Source: Cedecea neteri (lineage in GTDB: Bacteria > Pseudomonadota > Gammaproteobacteria > Enterobacterales > Enterobacteriaceae). From it: a stretch of 64,000 nucleotides of DNA. The notes beneath the pieces were generated by a model. That model worked only from the letters and a program-made list of their open reading frames with translations, ran no database searches and was not told the origin of the DNA. Shown here piece by piece: positions 42,771-51,959 of this stretch (position 1 is its first letter; every line of letters starts with the position of its first letter). The stretch spans positions 1,612,001 to 1,676,000 of the forward strand of contig NZ_CP009458.1 in assembly GCF_000758305.1 (NCBI RefSeq), read 5' to 3'. A program made the translations under genes and the position numbers.

Positions 42771-43433
42771 CTAGCGACTTTGGCTACGTTTTTTACGCCA
42801 AAGCACGATTAACGAACCGACCAGACCGATAACCAGGAGCACCACTGGGATCAGCATCAGGCACGACATCAAAGCGTCTTCGTACTTAAGGAAGACCGGT
42901 GTTTTGCCCAGCAAATAGCCCAGGGTCGTCAGAATCAATATCCACAGCAGGCCGCTCATCCAGTTGAAGAACTGAAAGCGTGCGCTATTAAGACCCGATA
43001 ATCCGGCAATAGTTGGCAGCAGGGTACGAACAAAAGCAATAAAGCGCCCAATGAGCAACGCAGACAGCCCATGTTTATGGAAAAGCTGGTGTGAACGCTG
43101 GTGATAATGGGCCGGCAGGTGTGACAGCCAGTTTTGGACGAGGCGGGTATTTCCCAGCCAGCGCCCCTGGATATAACCCAGCCAGCTGCCGAGGCTTGCG
43201 GCGATGGTCAGCAGTGCGACGGTTTCGGGAAAACCCATTGCGCCTTTAGCAATGAGAACGCCAACCAGCACGAGCAAACTGTCGCCGGGTAAGAACGCCG
43301 CCGGCAGTATGCCGTTCTCAAGAAATAAAATCATGAACAGCACAAAATAGAGCATGCCAATCATCGACGGATTGGCGAGTGTTTCAAAATCCTGGCTCCA
43401 GAGTGCGGAGAGCAGTTGAGTCAGTAGTTCCAT
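42771..43433 (-). CDS. yqjA: YqjA, DedA-family inner-membrane transporter
   Basis: DedA/SNARE-associated membrane protein of 220 residues, the E. coli length. Key stretches are FLENGILPAAFLPGDSLLVLVGVLIAKG (acidic residue before the PGDS loop), GSWLGYIQGRWLGN and RFIAFVRTLLPTIAGLSG (the conserved basic motif). DedA proteins support the proton motive force and act in lipid flipping; YqjA is required for alkaline and cation tolerance in E. coli. First gene of yqjA-mzrA. Confidence 0.94.
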   Translation of the reverse strand: MELLTQLLSALWSQDFETLANPSMIGMLYFVLFMILFLENGILPAAFLPGDSLLVLVGVLIAKGAMGFPETVALLTIAASLGSWLGYIQGRWLGNTRLVQNWLSHLPAHYHQRSHQLFHKHGLSALLIGRFIAFVRTLLPTIAGLSGLNSARFQFFNWMSGLLWILILTTLGYLLGKTPVFLKYEDALMSCLMLIPVVLLVIGLVGSLIVLWRKKRSQSR

Positions 43434-43753
43434 TCAGGGTTCCTGGCACTTCGTTTAGGTCGCCGGTGTAAACGGATGAGCAGAATGCAGCATGGTTGTT
43501 ATTATCATTTGCTGGCTACAACTCACCGCCCGCGCCGCTGAGTCGAAACAACATGACCTGAAACGACAGCGAGGGGGCATAAAACCCACACAGACGGTGA
43601 AATTGCATCTAATTGTAACAAAACTACGCGTTATACGTCACAGTATTTGCAGTTCGTTGAGCAATGATTTTGCTTACTGGGGGAGAGGCTGGCGAGGGTA
43701 TTTACAAACGCTGACACTATTTATGGTTTGCTTACCCTCGGCGGGAAAAATGA
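43434..43753. other. Intergenic region between yqjA and exuR
   Basis: About 320 bases on the upstream side of yqjA and the downstream side of exuR. It must hold the yqjA-mzrA promoter. I see an AAAAAT/ATTTTT dyad near 43,746-43,761 that may end exuR, and nothing that looks like a gene. Confidence 0.4.
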
Positions 43754-44530
43754 CTATTTTTGACCGTTTGCGGCTGTATCAAGGTGAATGACCGGATTTT
43801 CTGCAAAGAAATAGCGGTCGGCATTGAATTCAAAATCATCGCTGGTGGCGTTAAATAGCATTTGGCGAGTATTTTCAAGATGTTGCCACATTGCCAGTTT
43901 TGCGGCGTGAGGATCTTTACGTATCAGGGCTTTAAGAATCTGATCGTGATCATCGCACCAGTTGTCGACCGGCCGCATATCGATGTGTTCGTGCAGTTTC
44001 TTCCAGTACGGGTTGTAAATGCGGTGGCTCCACATTTTTTCAACGATGGTCGCCAGTGCGCCGTTTTGTGTCGCCAGCGCAACCTGGACGTGAAACTGAA
44101 GATCCCACTCAGAATCACGGTAAGTTTGCTCTTTTCGCGCTTTTTCCTGGATCTCCATCAGTTTCATAATATCTTGCTTGGTGACCTGGGTGGCGGCGAA
44201 TTCCGCGATATTACTTTCGATAAGCTGTCTCGCCTGCAGCAGCTCGAAAGGGCCATAATTGGCAAACTCAAAGCGCTCATCCGGCACGGTCATGGATTTT
44301 GCCTGGTTAGACATGACGTGAATGCCTGAACCCTTGCGAACTTCAACGTAGCCTTCCACTTCCAGCATGATGATCGCTTCACGAACGACGGTACGGCTGA
44401 CGTTTTTTTCTTCGGCGATAAACCGCTCCGCAGGCAGTTTTTCTCCGACCTGATAAACACCGCTTTCAATACGTTGTTTTAATTCGGCGGCAAGCTGCTG
44501 GTAAAGGCGGCGGGGTTCTACGGCATCCAT
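43754..44530 (-). CDS. exuR: ExuR, hexuronate regulon repressor
   Basis: GntR-family (FadR-type) repressor of exuT and uxaCA that is released by hexuronates. It has 258 residues, equal to E. coli. The winged helix covers EPRRLYQQLAAELKQRIESGVYQVGEKLPAERFIAEEKNVSRTVVREAIIMLEVEGYVEVRKGSGIHV. The all-helical ligand domain carries the metal-site pattern (DLQFHVQVALATQN, HDQILKALIRKDPHAAKLAMWQHLENT). It lies immediately downstream of exuT in the same orientation. Confidence 0.96.
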   Translation of the reverse strand: MDAVEPRRLYQQLAAELKQRIESGVYQVGEKLPAERFIAEEKNVSRTVVREAIIMLEVEGYVEVRKGSGIHVMSNQAKSMTVPDERFEFANYGPFELLQARQLIESNIAEFAATQVTKQDIMKLMEIQEKARKEQTYRDSEWDLQFHVQVALATQNGALATIVEKMWSHRIYNPYWKKLHEHIDMRPVDNWCDDHDQILKALIRKDPHAAKLAMWQHLENTRQMLFNATSDDFEFNADRYFFAENPVIHLDTAANGQK

Positions 44531-44564
44531 AAGTTGCTCCGGAAGAGGGCTGTAGGTGAATGAA

Positions 44565-44580
44565 TTTGTTATACCACTTT
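44565..44580 (-). promoter_or_regulatory. Candidate ExuR operator before exuR
   Basis: The TGTTATACCA core (44,567-44,576) resembles the TGGTATACCA-type dyad of ExuR/UxuR sites. It lies about 35 bases before the exuR ATG, consistent with autoregulation. Assigned by pattern and position only. Confidence 0.45.
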
Positions 44581-44614
44581 TCCCGGCGCCGCTCTAGCAA
44601 CCAACGTGAGAATT

Positions 44615-44637
44615 GCCGCCCGAAGGCGGCGGTTTTT
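44615..44637. terminator. Hairpin between exuT and exuR
   Basis: GCCGCC / GGCGGC with a CGAA tetraloop lies five bases from the exuT stop. The T tract is on the plus-strand side, so for exuT it may only attenuate transcription into exuR. Confidence 0.5.
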
Positions 44638-44640
44638 ACA

Positions 44641-45942
44641 TCAAGACTGTGTCACGGCCTCCGGGGCGGGAGCAGCGGCTGCGAGTTCGCTGGCCGACTG
44701 GTTTTTCAGTACCGTCCAGATAACAATCGCGCCGAGAAGATCGAACACGGCAAGCGCCGCGAAAAGCGGGCTGAATCCCATTGTGTCGGCCAGAGCACCG
44801 ACAACCAGGGCAAACAAGGTACTGGCGGTCCAGGCTGCCATGCCAGTCAGTCCGTTCGCCGTGGCGACTTCGTTTCGGCCAAAAACGTCGGAAGAAAGCG
44901 TAATTAACGCCCCGGACAGTGCCTGATGAGCAAATCCACCCACGCAGAGCAAGGCAATCGCCACGTAAGGGCTGGTAAACAGGCCTATCGTGCCAGGCCC
45001 AATCATCAGGATGGCCCCCATAGTGACCACCAGCTTGCGCGAAACAATCAGGTTAACGCCAAACCAGCGCTGGAACAGCGGCGGTAAATAGCCCCCAAGA
45101 ATGCAGCCAAAATCGGCGAACAGCATGGGCATCCACGCGAACATCGCGATCTCTTTCAGGTTGAAGCCATAGGCTTTAAACATGAACAGCGGTATCCAGG
45201 CATTGAACGTGCCCCACGCGGGCTCAGCGAGGAAGCGCGGTAAGGCGATACCCCAGAACTGGCGGTTACGCAGGATTTTCCACGCCGACATCTTTTTCGT
45301 GTTATCGGTCTGGTGCTGGGCTTCCTGGCCGCTAATGATGTACTCGCGTTCTTCGCTAGTGAGTTTTTTCTGGTCGCGGGGGTTTTTGTAGAACCACAGC
45401 CAGATCATGGCCCAGATAAAGCTAAGTGCGCCGGTTATCATGAACGCCATCTGCCAGCTGTGCATCACAATGGCCCAGACCACCAGCGGGGGGGCAATCA
45501 TGGCTCCAATGGAAGAGCCGACGTTGAAATACCCCACCGCAATAGAGCGCTCTTTGGCGGGGAACCACTCGCTGCTGGCCTTTAGCCCTGCGGGGATCAT
45601 CGCCGCTTCGGCGGCACCGACTGCGCCACGGGCAAGAGCGAGACCTCCCCAGCTGCCCGCCAGTGCGGTTGCGCCACAGAAAATAGCCCAGGCGACGGCG
45701 AACACCGCGTAGCCTACTTTGGTGCCCAGCACGTCAAGCAGGTAGCCCGCGACAGGCTGCATAACGGTATAACAAGCTGAATAGGCGGCGATGATCCACG
45801 AGTATTGCTGCGTGGTGATATTCAGTTCGCTCATCAGCGTGGGAGCCGCGACGGCCACCGTGTTGCGGGTCAGATAGCCCAGCACGGTGCCCAGCGTCAC
45901 CAGCGCTATCATGTACCAGCGTAAACCTTTTATTTTTCGCAT
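44641..45942 (-). CDS. exuT: ExuT, hexuronate (galacturonate/glucuronate) transporter
   Basis: Major-facilitator anion:cation symporter of the inner membrane that imports galacturonate and glucuronate. From the ATG at 45,942 (MRKIKGLRWYMIALVTLGTVLGYLTRNTVAVAAPTLM) it has 433 residues (E. coli 432). Conserved stretches are GGLALARGAVGAAEAAMIPAGLKASSEWFPAKERSIAVGYFNVGSSIGAMIAPP and FLAEPAWGTFNAWIPLFMFKAYGFNLKEIAMFAWMPML. An upstream in-frame start would add 29 residues without family support. Divergent from uxaC. Confidence 0.96.
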   Translation of the reverse strand: MRKIKGLRWYMIALVTLGTVLGYLTRNTVAVAAPTLMSELNITTQQYSWIIAAYSACYTVMQPVAGYLLDVLGTKVGYAVFAVAWAIFCGATALAGSWGGLALARGAVGAAEAAMIPAGLKASSEWFPAKERSIAVGYFNVGSSIGAMIAPPLVVWAIVMHSWQMAFMITGALSFIWAMIWLWFYKNPRDQKKLTSEEREYIISGQEAQHQTDNTKKMSAWKILRNRQFWGIALPRFLAEPAWGTFNAWIPLFMFKAYGFNLKEIAMFAWMPMLFADFGCILGGYLPPLFQRWFGVNLIVSRKLVVTMGAILMIGPGTIGLFTSPYVAIALLCVGGFAHQALSGALITLSSDVFGRNEVATANGLTGMAAWTASTLFALVVGALADTMGFSPLFAALAVFDLLGAIVIWTVLKNQSASELAAAAPAPEAVTQS

Positions 45943-46069
45943 TTCTAACCCCATCCCGTCTTTATTGTGAACGTTGTTCCCGATAAATCGGCTTCCGTTC
46001 CTGCTCTTGTCACCCATGGGCCGCGGCAAGCGTTGCCCGGCAAGAGGTACTGCGACGGTTTGAACGATA

Positions 46070-46086
46070 ACTTGTCATACACCTTT
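46070..46086 (-). promoter_or_regulatory. Candidate ExuR operator on the exuT side
   Basis: Read on the minus strand the site begins AAAGGTGTATGACAAGTT and resembles the site on the uxaC side (GGTGTGATAACTTT). The pair flanks the exuT-uxaC promoters as expected for a shared repressor. Assigned by pattern only. Confidence 0.4.
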
Positions 46087-46090
46087 ATAA

Positions 46091-46107
46091 GTTGAGTGAT
46101 ATCACAA
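46091..46107. promoter_or_regulatory. Candidate CRP site in the exuT-uxaC region
   Basis: GTTGA-GTGATA-TCACA keeps one perfect half of TGTGA-N6-TCACA and a degenerate second half. Hexuronate genes are under cAMP-CRP control in E. coli, which fits the position. The remainder of the 376-base gap holds the two promoters and no gene. Confidence 0.4.
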
Positions 46108-46247
46108 AAGCATTTTCACGTAACGTTGGGCTATATCTTGCTCTCAGGTCAGTATCGGCGCGGGATTTAGTCCGTTTTATGCACATGAAGATGGAATTTA
46201 TGTGTTTGTTTTGTGACCACCGACGCAAATTTGAGGTCGTTGCATAA

Positions 46248-46265
46248 AAATTGGTGTGATAACTT
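46248..46265 (+). promoter_or_regulatory. Candidate ExuR operator on the uxaC side
   Basis: AAATTGGTGTGATAACTT resembles ExuR/UxuR sites (AAATTGGT left arm, degenerate right arm) and lies about 54 bases before the uxaC ATG. Assigned by pattern only. Confidence 0.45.
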
Positions 46266-46318
46266 TGTGCCATCATGATGCGAATACATAGCACCGTTAT
46301 CTGCAGAGGAAACCTCCT

Positions 46319-47731
46319 ATGACCCCTTTTATGACTGATGACTTTCTCCTTGATACTGAAGTTTCCCGCCGTCTGTACCATGACTACGCAAAATCACAGC
46401 CCATTTTTGACTACCACTGTCATCTGCCGCCGCAGCAAATTGCCGACAACTATCGCTTTAAAAACCTGTATGACATCTGGCTGAAAGGGGATCACTACAA
46501 GTGGCGTGCGATGCGGACTAACGGCGTGGCTGAGCGGCTTTGCACCGGTGATGCCAGCGACCGTGAAAAGTTTGATGCCTGGGCTGCCACCGTGCCGCAT
46601 ACGCTCGGTAACCCGCTCTATCACTGGACGCATCTGGAGCTGCGCCGCCCGTTTGGCATTACCGGCAAACTGCTCTCGCCGGCAACGGGTGAGGAAATCT
46701 GGCAGCAATGCAATGCCTTGCTGGAGCAAGATTCGTTCACCGCCCGCGGCATCATGCAGCAGATGAACGTGAAAATGGTCGGCACCACTGACGATCCGGT
46801 GGACTCTCTGGAACACCACGCCGCCGTGGCCAGGGACGGCAGCTTCGACATCAAAGTGCTACCGAGCTGGCGGCCGGACAAAGCCTTTAATATCGAGCAG
46901 GCGACGTTTACCGACTACATTTCGACGCTGGCCGCCGTGTCCGACACCGATATTCGCCGTTTTAGCGATCTCCAGGCGGCGCTGAGCAAAAGGCTCGATC
47001 ATTTTGCTGCCCACGGTTGCAAGGTGGCCGATCACGCGCTTGATGTGGTGGTCTTTGCCGAAGCGGATGAAACAACGCTGAATGCCATTCTTGCCCGTCG
47101 CCTGGCGGGTGGTGCGGTTAACGATACCGAAGTAGCGCAGTTTAAAACGGCGGTGCTGGCCTGGCTTGGCACGGAATACGCCCGTCGCGGCTGGGTGCAG
47201 CAGTACCACATTGGCGCGCTGCGCAACAATAACCAGCGCCAGTTCCGCCTGCTGGGGCCGGACGTTGGCTTTGATTCCATCAACGATCGCCCGCTGGCTG
47301 AGCCGCTGTCAAAACTGTTAAGCAAGCAAAATGAAGAGAACCTGCTGCCGAAAACCATTCTCTACTGCCTCAACCCGCGAGATAACGAGGTGATTGGCAC
47401 GATGGTCGGTAACTTCCAGGGCGAAGGGATGCCAGGCAAAATGCAGTTTGGCTCCGGCTGGTGGTTTAACGATCAGAAAGACGGCATGGAGCGGCAAATG
47501 ACTCAGCTCGCCCAGCTTGGGTTGCTGAGCCGCTTTGTCGGGATGCTGACCGACAGCCGCAGTTTCCTCTCCTACACGCGCCACGAATATTTCCGTCGCA
47601 TTTTGTGCCGCATGCTTGGCCACTGGGTTCAGGCGGGCGAAGTGCCTGAAGATATGCCGCTGCTGGGGGAGATGGTGAAAAACATTTGCTTCAACAACGC
47701 CCGCGACTACTTTGCCATTGAGCTGAACTGA
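46319..47731 (+). CDS. uxaC: UxaC, glucuronate/galacturonate isomerase
   Basis: Amidohydrolase-fold isomerase that converts D-glucuronate to D-fructuronate and D-galacturonate to D-tagaturonate. It has 470 residues, the E. coli length. Metal ligands are in FDYHCHLPPQQIADNYRFKNLYDIWLKGDHYKWRAMRTNGVAE. Other landmarks are QQYHIGALRNNNQRQFRLLGPDVGFDSINDRP and TDSRSFLSYTRHEYFRRILCRMLG. GAGGAAACC precedes the ATG. First gene of uxaCA; uxaB is not in this window. Confidence 0.97.
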   Translation: MTPFMTDDFLLDTEVSRRLYHDYAKSQPIFDYHCHLPPQQIADNYRFKNLYDIWLKGDHYKWRAMRTNGVAERLCTGDASDREKFDAWAATVPHTLGNPLYHWTHLELRRPFGITGKLLSPATGEEIWQQCNALLEQDSFTARGIMQQMNVKMVGTTDDPVDSLEHHAAVARDGSFDIKVLPSWRPDKAFNIEQATFTDYISTLAAVSDTDIRRFSDLQAALSKRLDHFAAHGCKVADHALDVVVFAEADETTLNAILARRLAGGAVNDTEVAQFKTAVLAWLGTEYARRGWVQQYHIGALRNNNQRQFRLLGPDVGFDSINDRPLAEPLSKLLSKQNEENLLPKTILYCLNPRDNEVIGTMVGNFQGEGMPGKMQFGSGWWFNDQKDGMERQMTQLAQLGLLSRFVGMLTDSRSFLSYTRHEYFRRILCRMLGHWVQAGEVPEDMPLLGEMVKNICFNNARDYFAIELN

Positions 47732-47738
47732 GGCCGCT

Positions 47739-49226
47739 ATGCGATATATCAGGATCCATGCGCTGGATAACGTTGCTGTCGCGCTGGTGGACCTGCCGGA
47801 AGGCGAAGAGGTAGGCACTCCGCCAGAAGCTATCAGGCTACGCCAGCCGGTCGCACGCGGACACAAGTTTGCGCTCCAGGCGATTTCCGAAGGCGCAAAC
47901 GTCGTGAAGTATGGCTTGCCCATTGGCCACACGCTTTGCCATGTTGCCGCAGGTGAACATCTTCATTCCCATAACCTGCGCACCAACCTTAATGACGTCG
48001 ATGAATACCGTTATCAGCCGGAAGTCGTGCCAGCGGCGAGGCCTTTTGGCGACCGGGAAGTCAACATCTATCGCCGCAGCAACGGCGCGGTCGGCATTCG
48101 TAACGAGTTATGGATCCTGCCGACCGTTGGCTGCGTGAACGGCATGGCTCGCCAGATGTTGAGCCGCTTCCTGCAGGAAACCAATAACGCCCCGGATATC
48201 GACGGCGCCTGGCTGTTCAGCCACCAGTTTGGCTGTTCCCAACTGGGGGACGACCATCTCAACACCCGCACCATGCTGCAAAATATGGTGCATCACCCGA
48301 ACGCGGGCGCGGTGCTGGTGGTGGGGCTGGGCTGTGAGAACAATCAGATCAGCGCATTCCGAGAAACCTTAGGGGAGTACGACTCCGAACGCGTCCATTT
48401 CATGGCGCTTCAGCAGCAGGACGATGAGGTTGAAGCCGGGCTTGAGCATCTCCACGCCTTGTATGAAGTCATGCGCCACGACAGGCGCGAGCCGGGCAAA
48501 CTGAGCGAGCTGAAATTCGGACTGGAATGCGGCGGCTCGGACGGCCTCTCCGGTATTACCGCCAACCCGATGCTGGGCCGATTCTCTGACTATATGGTGG
48601 CGAACGGCGGTACCACGGTGCTGACGGAAGTGCCGGAAATGTTCGGCGCGGAGCGGCTGCTGATGAGCCATTGCCGGGATGAAGCCACGTTTGAAAAAAC
48701 GGTAGCGATGGTTAACGACTTCAAACGCTACTTCATCGAACACCAGCAGCCCATCTACGAGAATCCGTCGCCGGGGAATAAAGCGGGCGGGATCACCACG
48801 CTTGAGGAGAAATCCCTCGGCTGTACGCAAAAAGCCGGTGAAAGCCAGGTGGTTGATGTCCTTCGCTACGGCGAAAGGCTAAAACAGGCCGGTTTAAACC
48901 TGCTGAGTGCGCCCGGCAACGATGCGGTCGCCACCAGCGCGCTGGCTGGAGCTGGCTGCCATATGGTGCTGTTCAGCACCGGGCGAGGGACGCCGTATGG
49001 TGGCTTTGTGCCGACGCTAAAAATTGCTACCAATAGCGAGTTAGCCGCGAAGAAACCACACTGGATAGACTTTGACGCGGGCAGGCTGCTGCATGGCAGC
49101 ACGATGCCCGAGCTGCTGGCGCAGTTTATTGAGACGATCGTTGAGAAAGTGAACGGCGCGCCAACCTGCAACGAGAAAAATGATTTTCGCGAGCTGGCGC
49201 TATTTAAAAGCGGCGTCACATTATGA
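47739..49226 (+). CDS. uxaA: UxaA, altronate dehydratase
   Basis: Iron-dependent dehydratase that turns D-altronate into 2-keto-3-deoxygluconate. It has 495 residues, as in E. coli. The N-terminal SAF domain (about 1-90) includes GHKFALQAISEGANVVKYGLPIG. The catalytic domain includes NELWILPTVGCVNGMARQML, FSHQFGCSQLGDDHLNTRTMLQNMVHHPNAGAVLVVGLGCENN and LECGGSDGLSGITANPMLGRFSDYMVANGGTTVLTEVPEMFGAE with the metal-site cysteines. It starts seven bases after uxaC. Confidence 0.97.
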   Translation: MRYIRIHALDNVAVALVDLPEGEEVGTPPEAIRLRQPVARGHKFALQAISEGANVVKYGLPIGHTLCHVAAGEHLHSHNLRTNLNDVDEYRYQPEVVPAARPFGDREVNIYRRSNGAVGIRNELWILPTVGCVNGMARQMLSRFLQETNNAPDIDGAWLFSHQFGCSQLGDDHLNTRTMLQNMVHHPNAGAVLVVGLGCENNQISAFRETLGEYDSERVHFMALQQQDDEVEAGLEHLHALYEVMRHDRREPGKLSELKFGLECGGSDGLSGITANPMLGRFSDYMVANGGTTVLTEVPEMFGAERLLMSHCRDEATFEKTVAMVNDFKRYFIEHQQPIYENPSPGNKAGGITTLEEKSLGCTQKAGESQVVDVLRYGERLKQAGLNLLSAPGNDAVATSALAGAGCHMVLFSTGRGTPYGGFVPTLKIATNSELAAKKPHWIDFDAGRLLHGSTMPELLAQFIETIVEKVNGAPTCNEKNDFRELALFKSGVTL

Positions 49227-49235
49227 ATTCCCGGT

Positions 49236-49395
49236 CCTCCCCTCACCCCGGCCCTCTCCCCAAGGGGGCGAGGGAGAAAACAAGCTGAGGGATTCAGGGT
49301 TTAACCACTCTCCCCAAGGGGGTGAGGGAGAAAACAAACTGAGGGATTCAGGATTTATCCCCTCTCCCTTTTAGGGAGAGGGTTAGGGTGAGGGT
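49236..49395. repeat. 54-bp tandem duplication within a palindromic repeat cluster
   Basis: After uxaA two copies of a 54-bp unit start at 49,254 and 49,308. Each begins CTCTCCCCAAGGGGG, continues GAGGGAGAAAACAA and ends with CTGAGGGATTCAGG, with about five mismatches between them. A third, palindromic segment at 49,360-49,395 (CCCTCTCCC / GGGAGAGGG) closes the cluster. Every unit can form a GC-rich hairpin. It is the same family as the repeat after rnr, in the opposite orientation, and probably ends both uxaA and sstT transcripts. Confidence 0.75.
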
Positions 49396-49457
49396 AAAAA
49401 CCAGAAACGATGCTGCGGTCTAAGTCAGTGCCGAACACCCAGCGTGGCTCGTTAATA

Positions 49458-50702
49458 TTAACCGCGTAACAAATCGGCCTTCGCCAGACGAGCATCTTCT
49501 GCCTGGCAAACGGCGGCAGTAAAGATAACTTCGGTAGAAGAGTTCAATGCGGTTTCGCAGGAATCCTGCAACACGCCAATGATAAAGCCGACCGCCACCA
49601 CCTGCATGGCAATCTCGTTCGGTATGCCGAACATGCCGCAGGCCAGTGGGATCAACAGCAGCGAACCGCCCGCCACGCCCGAAGCCCCACAGGCGCAAAG
49701 TGAAGCCACCACGCTCAGCAGCAACGCAGTCGGCAGATCCACCGGCACGCCCAGGGTATGAACGGCCGCCAGCGTCAGCACCGTAATGGTGATGGCCGCC
49801 CCAGCCATATTGATCGTTGCCCCCAGCGGAATCGACACCGAATAAGTATCGCGATCCAGGTTCATCTTCTGGCACATGCTCATGTTAACCGGAATATTCG
49901 CCGCGGAGCTGCGGGTAAAGAATGCGGTCACGCCGCTTTCGCGCAGGCAGGCCAGCACCAGCGGATAGGGGTTACGGCGAGTGGTAATAAACACCAGCAG
50001 CGGGTTGATGATCAGCGCCACGCCGAACATACAGCCCAGCAGCACCAGCAGCAGCTGGGCATAGCTCCAGAGCGTAGAGAAGCCGGTGGTGGCAAGCGTG
50101 GAGGCGACCAGGCCAAAGATCCCGATAGGGGCGAATCGGATCACTACCTTCACGATAAAGGTCACCGCGTCAGACAGGTCATTCACCAGGTTTTTAGTGG
50201 TTTCGTTCCCGTGGCGCAGCGCAAAGCCGAGGCCTACTGCCCACACCAGAATACCGATGTAGTTAGCGTTCAGCAGGGCGTGTATCGGGTTGGCGATCAC
50301 GCTCATCAGTAAACCATGAATCACCTCAACGATCCCGGACGGTGGCGAAATATCCGTGGCGCTGCTGGTCAGGTGGAGTGTGGAAGGGAACATAAAACTC
50401 ACGACGACCGCGGTCAGCGCGGCGGAGAAAGTCCCCAGCAGATAGAGTACCAGGATAGGGCGAATATTGGTTTTTTGGCCGTGCTGGTGGTTAGCAATAG
50501 AGGCTATTACCAACGTGAGCACCAGCACCGGCGCCACGGCTTTCAGCGCACCGACGAACAGTGTGCCGAGCAGGCCGGTTGCGATAGCGGCAGGTTTTGA
50601 GACCAGCGCGAGCAGAATGCCCAGCACCAGGCCAACGAGGATTTGTTTTACGAGGCTGCCGCGGGCAAAGCGCTGCAGTAGTCCAGAAGCTTGCGAACTC
50701 AT
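49458..50702 (-). CDS. sstT: SstT, serine/threonine:Na+ symporter
   Basis: Dicarboxylate/amino acid:cation symporter-family (DAACS) protein of the inner membrane. From the ATG at 50,702 (MSSQASGLLQRFARGSLVKQILVG) it has 414 residues, the E. coli length. Substrate-site stretches are FFTRSSAANIPVNMSMCQKMNLDRDTYSVSIPLGATINMAGAAITITV and PLACGMFGIPNEIAMQVVAVGFIIGVLQDSCETALNSSTEVIFTAAVC. A longer in-frame reading of 43 extra residues has no support. Confidence 0.96.
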   Translation of the reverse strand: MSSQASGLLQRFARGSLVKQILVGLVLGILLALVSKPAAIATGLLGTLFVGALKAVAPVLVLTLVIASIANHQHGQKTNIRPILVLYLLGTFSAALTAVVVSFMFPSTLHLTSSATDISPPSGIVEVIHGLLMSVIANPIHALLNANYIGILVWAVGLGFALRHGNETTKNLVNDLSDAVTFIVKVVIRFAPIGIFGLVASTLATTGFSTLWSYAQLLLVLLGCMFGVALIINPLLVFITTRRNPYPLVLACLRESGVTAFFTRSSAANIPVNMSMCQKMNLDRDTYSVSIPLGATINMAGAAITITVLTLAAVHTLGVPVDLPTALLLSVVASLCACGASGVAGGSLLLIPLACGMFGIPNEIAMQVVAVGFIIGVLQDSCETALNSSTEVIFTAAVCQAEDARLAKADLLRG

Positions 50703-50921
50703 GAATACCTTCCTGTGTTTCAGTGATGTCGTGCTGTGCCGCGTGCGTAGTGAGCTACGTCTTTGCGGTTGTAAGAAAATGTGTTTGCCCGGTGAGTATA
50801 AGGAAAAGCGGGGAAGGAAAAAGCATTTCAAGCTGGAATTGCGTTCAGTGTTAGGTTTCGCAACTGATCATTAACATTCATGTGACATATTCAGCAATTT
50901 GAAGCGATGGCAGATTGCCAG

Positions 50922-50954
50922 AACGTAAAAGGGGCATTACGCCCCTTTTACGTT
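50922..50954. terminator. Bidirectional terminator between alx and sstT
   Basis: AACGTAAAAGGGGC / GCCCCTTTTACGTT is a perfect 14-bp stem around a five-base loop, the longest perfect hairpin seen in the window. It lies 14 bases past the alx stop. Confidence 0.88.
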
Positions 50955-50967
50955 TTCGAACGGTGGA

Positions 50968-51936
50968 TTACTCCGCCGACTTCTTCCGATCGTTACGGTG
51001 GTTAACCCAGGCGTTGATAATCAGCGTTCCTGCCAGGATACCGCCCACCACGCCCAGCGAAACGGCGATAGGAATATGGTAGAAATCGACGATCAGCATC
51101 TTGATACCGATAAACACCAGGATCACTGACAGACCATATTTCAGCATCGAGAAACGCTCTGCCACACCCGCCAACAGGAAGTACATGGCGCGCAGGCCGA
51201 GGATCGCGAACAGATTCGACGTCAGCACAATGAACGGGTCGGTGGTCACCGCGAAGATTGCCGGAATGCTATCTACCGCGAAAATTACGTCGCTTAGCTC
51301 GACCAGAATCAGCACCAGCAGCAGCGGCGTGGCGTACAGCAGGCCGTTCTGGCGCACGAAGAAGCGCTCGTTCTCAATTTTGTCCGTCATGCGCATGTGG
51401 CCGCGCAGCCAGCGAACCAGTGGCTTATCGCCGATGCCGGTATCGTCCTCTTTTGCCAGCGCCATTTTCACACCGGTGAAGAGCAGGAAAGCGCCGAACA
51501 CATACAGCAGCCATTCGAACTGGGTAATCAGCCAGCTGCCGCCGAAGATCATGATGGTTCTGAGAATGATGGCGCCCAGCACGCCGTAAACCAGCACGCG
51601 TCGCTGCAGCGCGGCAGGCACGGCAAAGTAGCTGAACAACATCAGCCAGACGAAGACGTTATCGACCGCCAGTGCTTTTTCAATCAGATAACCGGTGAGG
51701 AAGGCTAGCGCCTGGGTATCGGCGACTTCACGCCCGGCAGTGCCGCTGAGATACCACCAGAAAGCAAGGTTAAACAGCAGGGAAAGTGAAACCCAGACCA
51801 GCGACCAGACGGCCGCCTGTTTCATTGACATGGTGTGCGAGCCGCGGCGGCCCTGAACCAGCAGATCGATCGCCAGCATGATGGCGACCACGACGGCGAA
51901 GCTGCCCCAGAGCAGCGGGGTACCGACAGTATGCAT
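50968..51936 (-). CDS. alx: Alx, TerC-family membrane protein (Mn2+/pH response)
   Basis: Inner-membrane TerC protein of 322 residues (E. coli 321) from the ATG at 51,936. Eight or nine membrane segments carry the family's acidic motifs: FLTGYLIEKALAVDNVFVWLMLF and ILVELSDVIFAVDSIPAIFAVTTDPFIVLTSNLFAILGLRAMYFLL. E. coli Alx is induced by alkaline pH and excess manganese and helps export Mn2+. Its mRNA leader is the riboswitch listed next. Confidence 0.95.
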   Translation of the reverse strand: MHTVGTPLLWGSFAVVVAIMLAIDLLVQGRRGSHTMSMKQAAVWSLVWVSLSLLFNLAFWWYLSGTAGREVADTQALAFLTGYLIEKALAVDNVFVWLMLFSYFAVPAALQRRVLVYGVLGAIILRTIMIFGGSWLITQFEWLLYVFGAFLLFTGVKMALAKEDDTGIGDKPLVRWLRGHMRMTDKIENERFFVRQNGLLYATPLLLVLILVELSDVIFAVDSIPAIFAVTTDPFIVLTSNLFAILGLRAMYFLLAGVAERFSMLKYGLSVILVFIGIKMLIVDFYHIPIAVSLGVVGGILAGTLIINAWVNHRNDRKKSAE

Positions 51937-51959
51937 AATGAGATTCCTTGAAAACAAAA

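Noticed and set aside
43690..43735. A possible CpxR box (GTAAA-N5-GTAAA) upstream of yqjA
   Set aside because: The best minus-strand match, GTAAG-N5-CATAA, is degenerate and far from the gene start.
49254..49395. Tandem repeats considered as a CRISPR array
   Set aside because: Only two units occur, there are no unique spacers of regular length, no cas genes are near, and the units are internally palindromic intergenic repeats.
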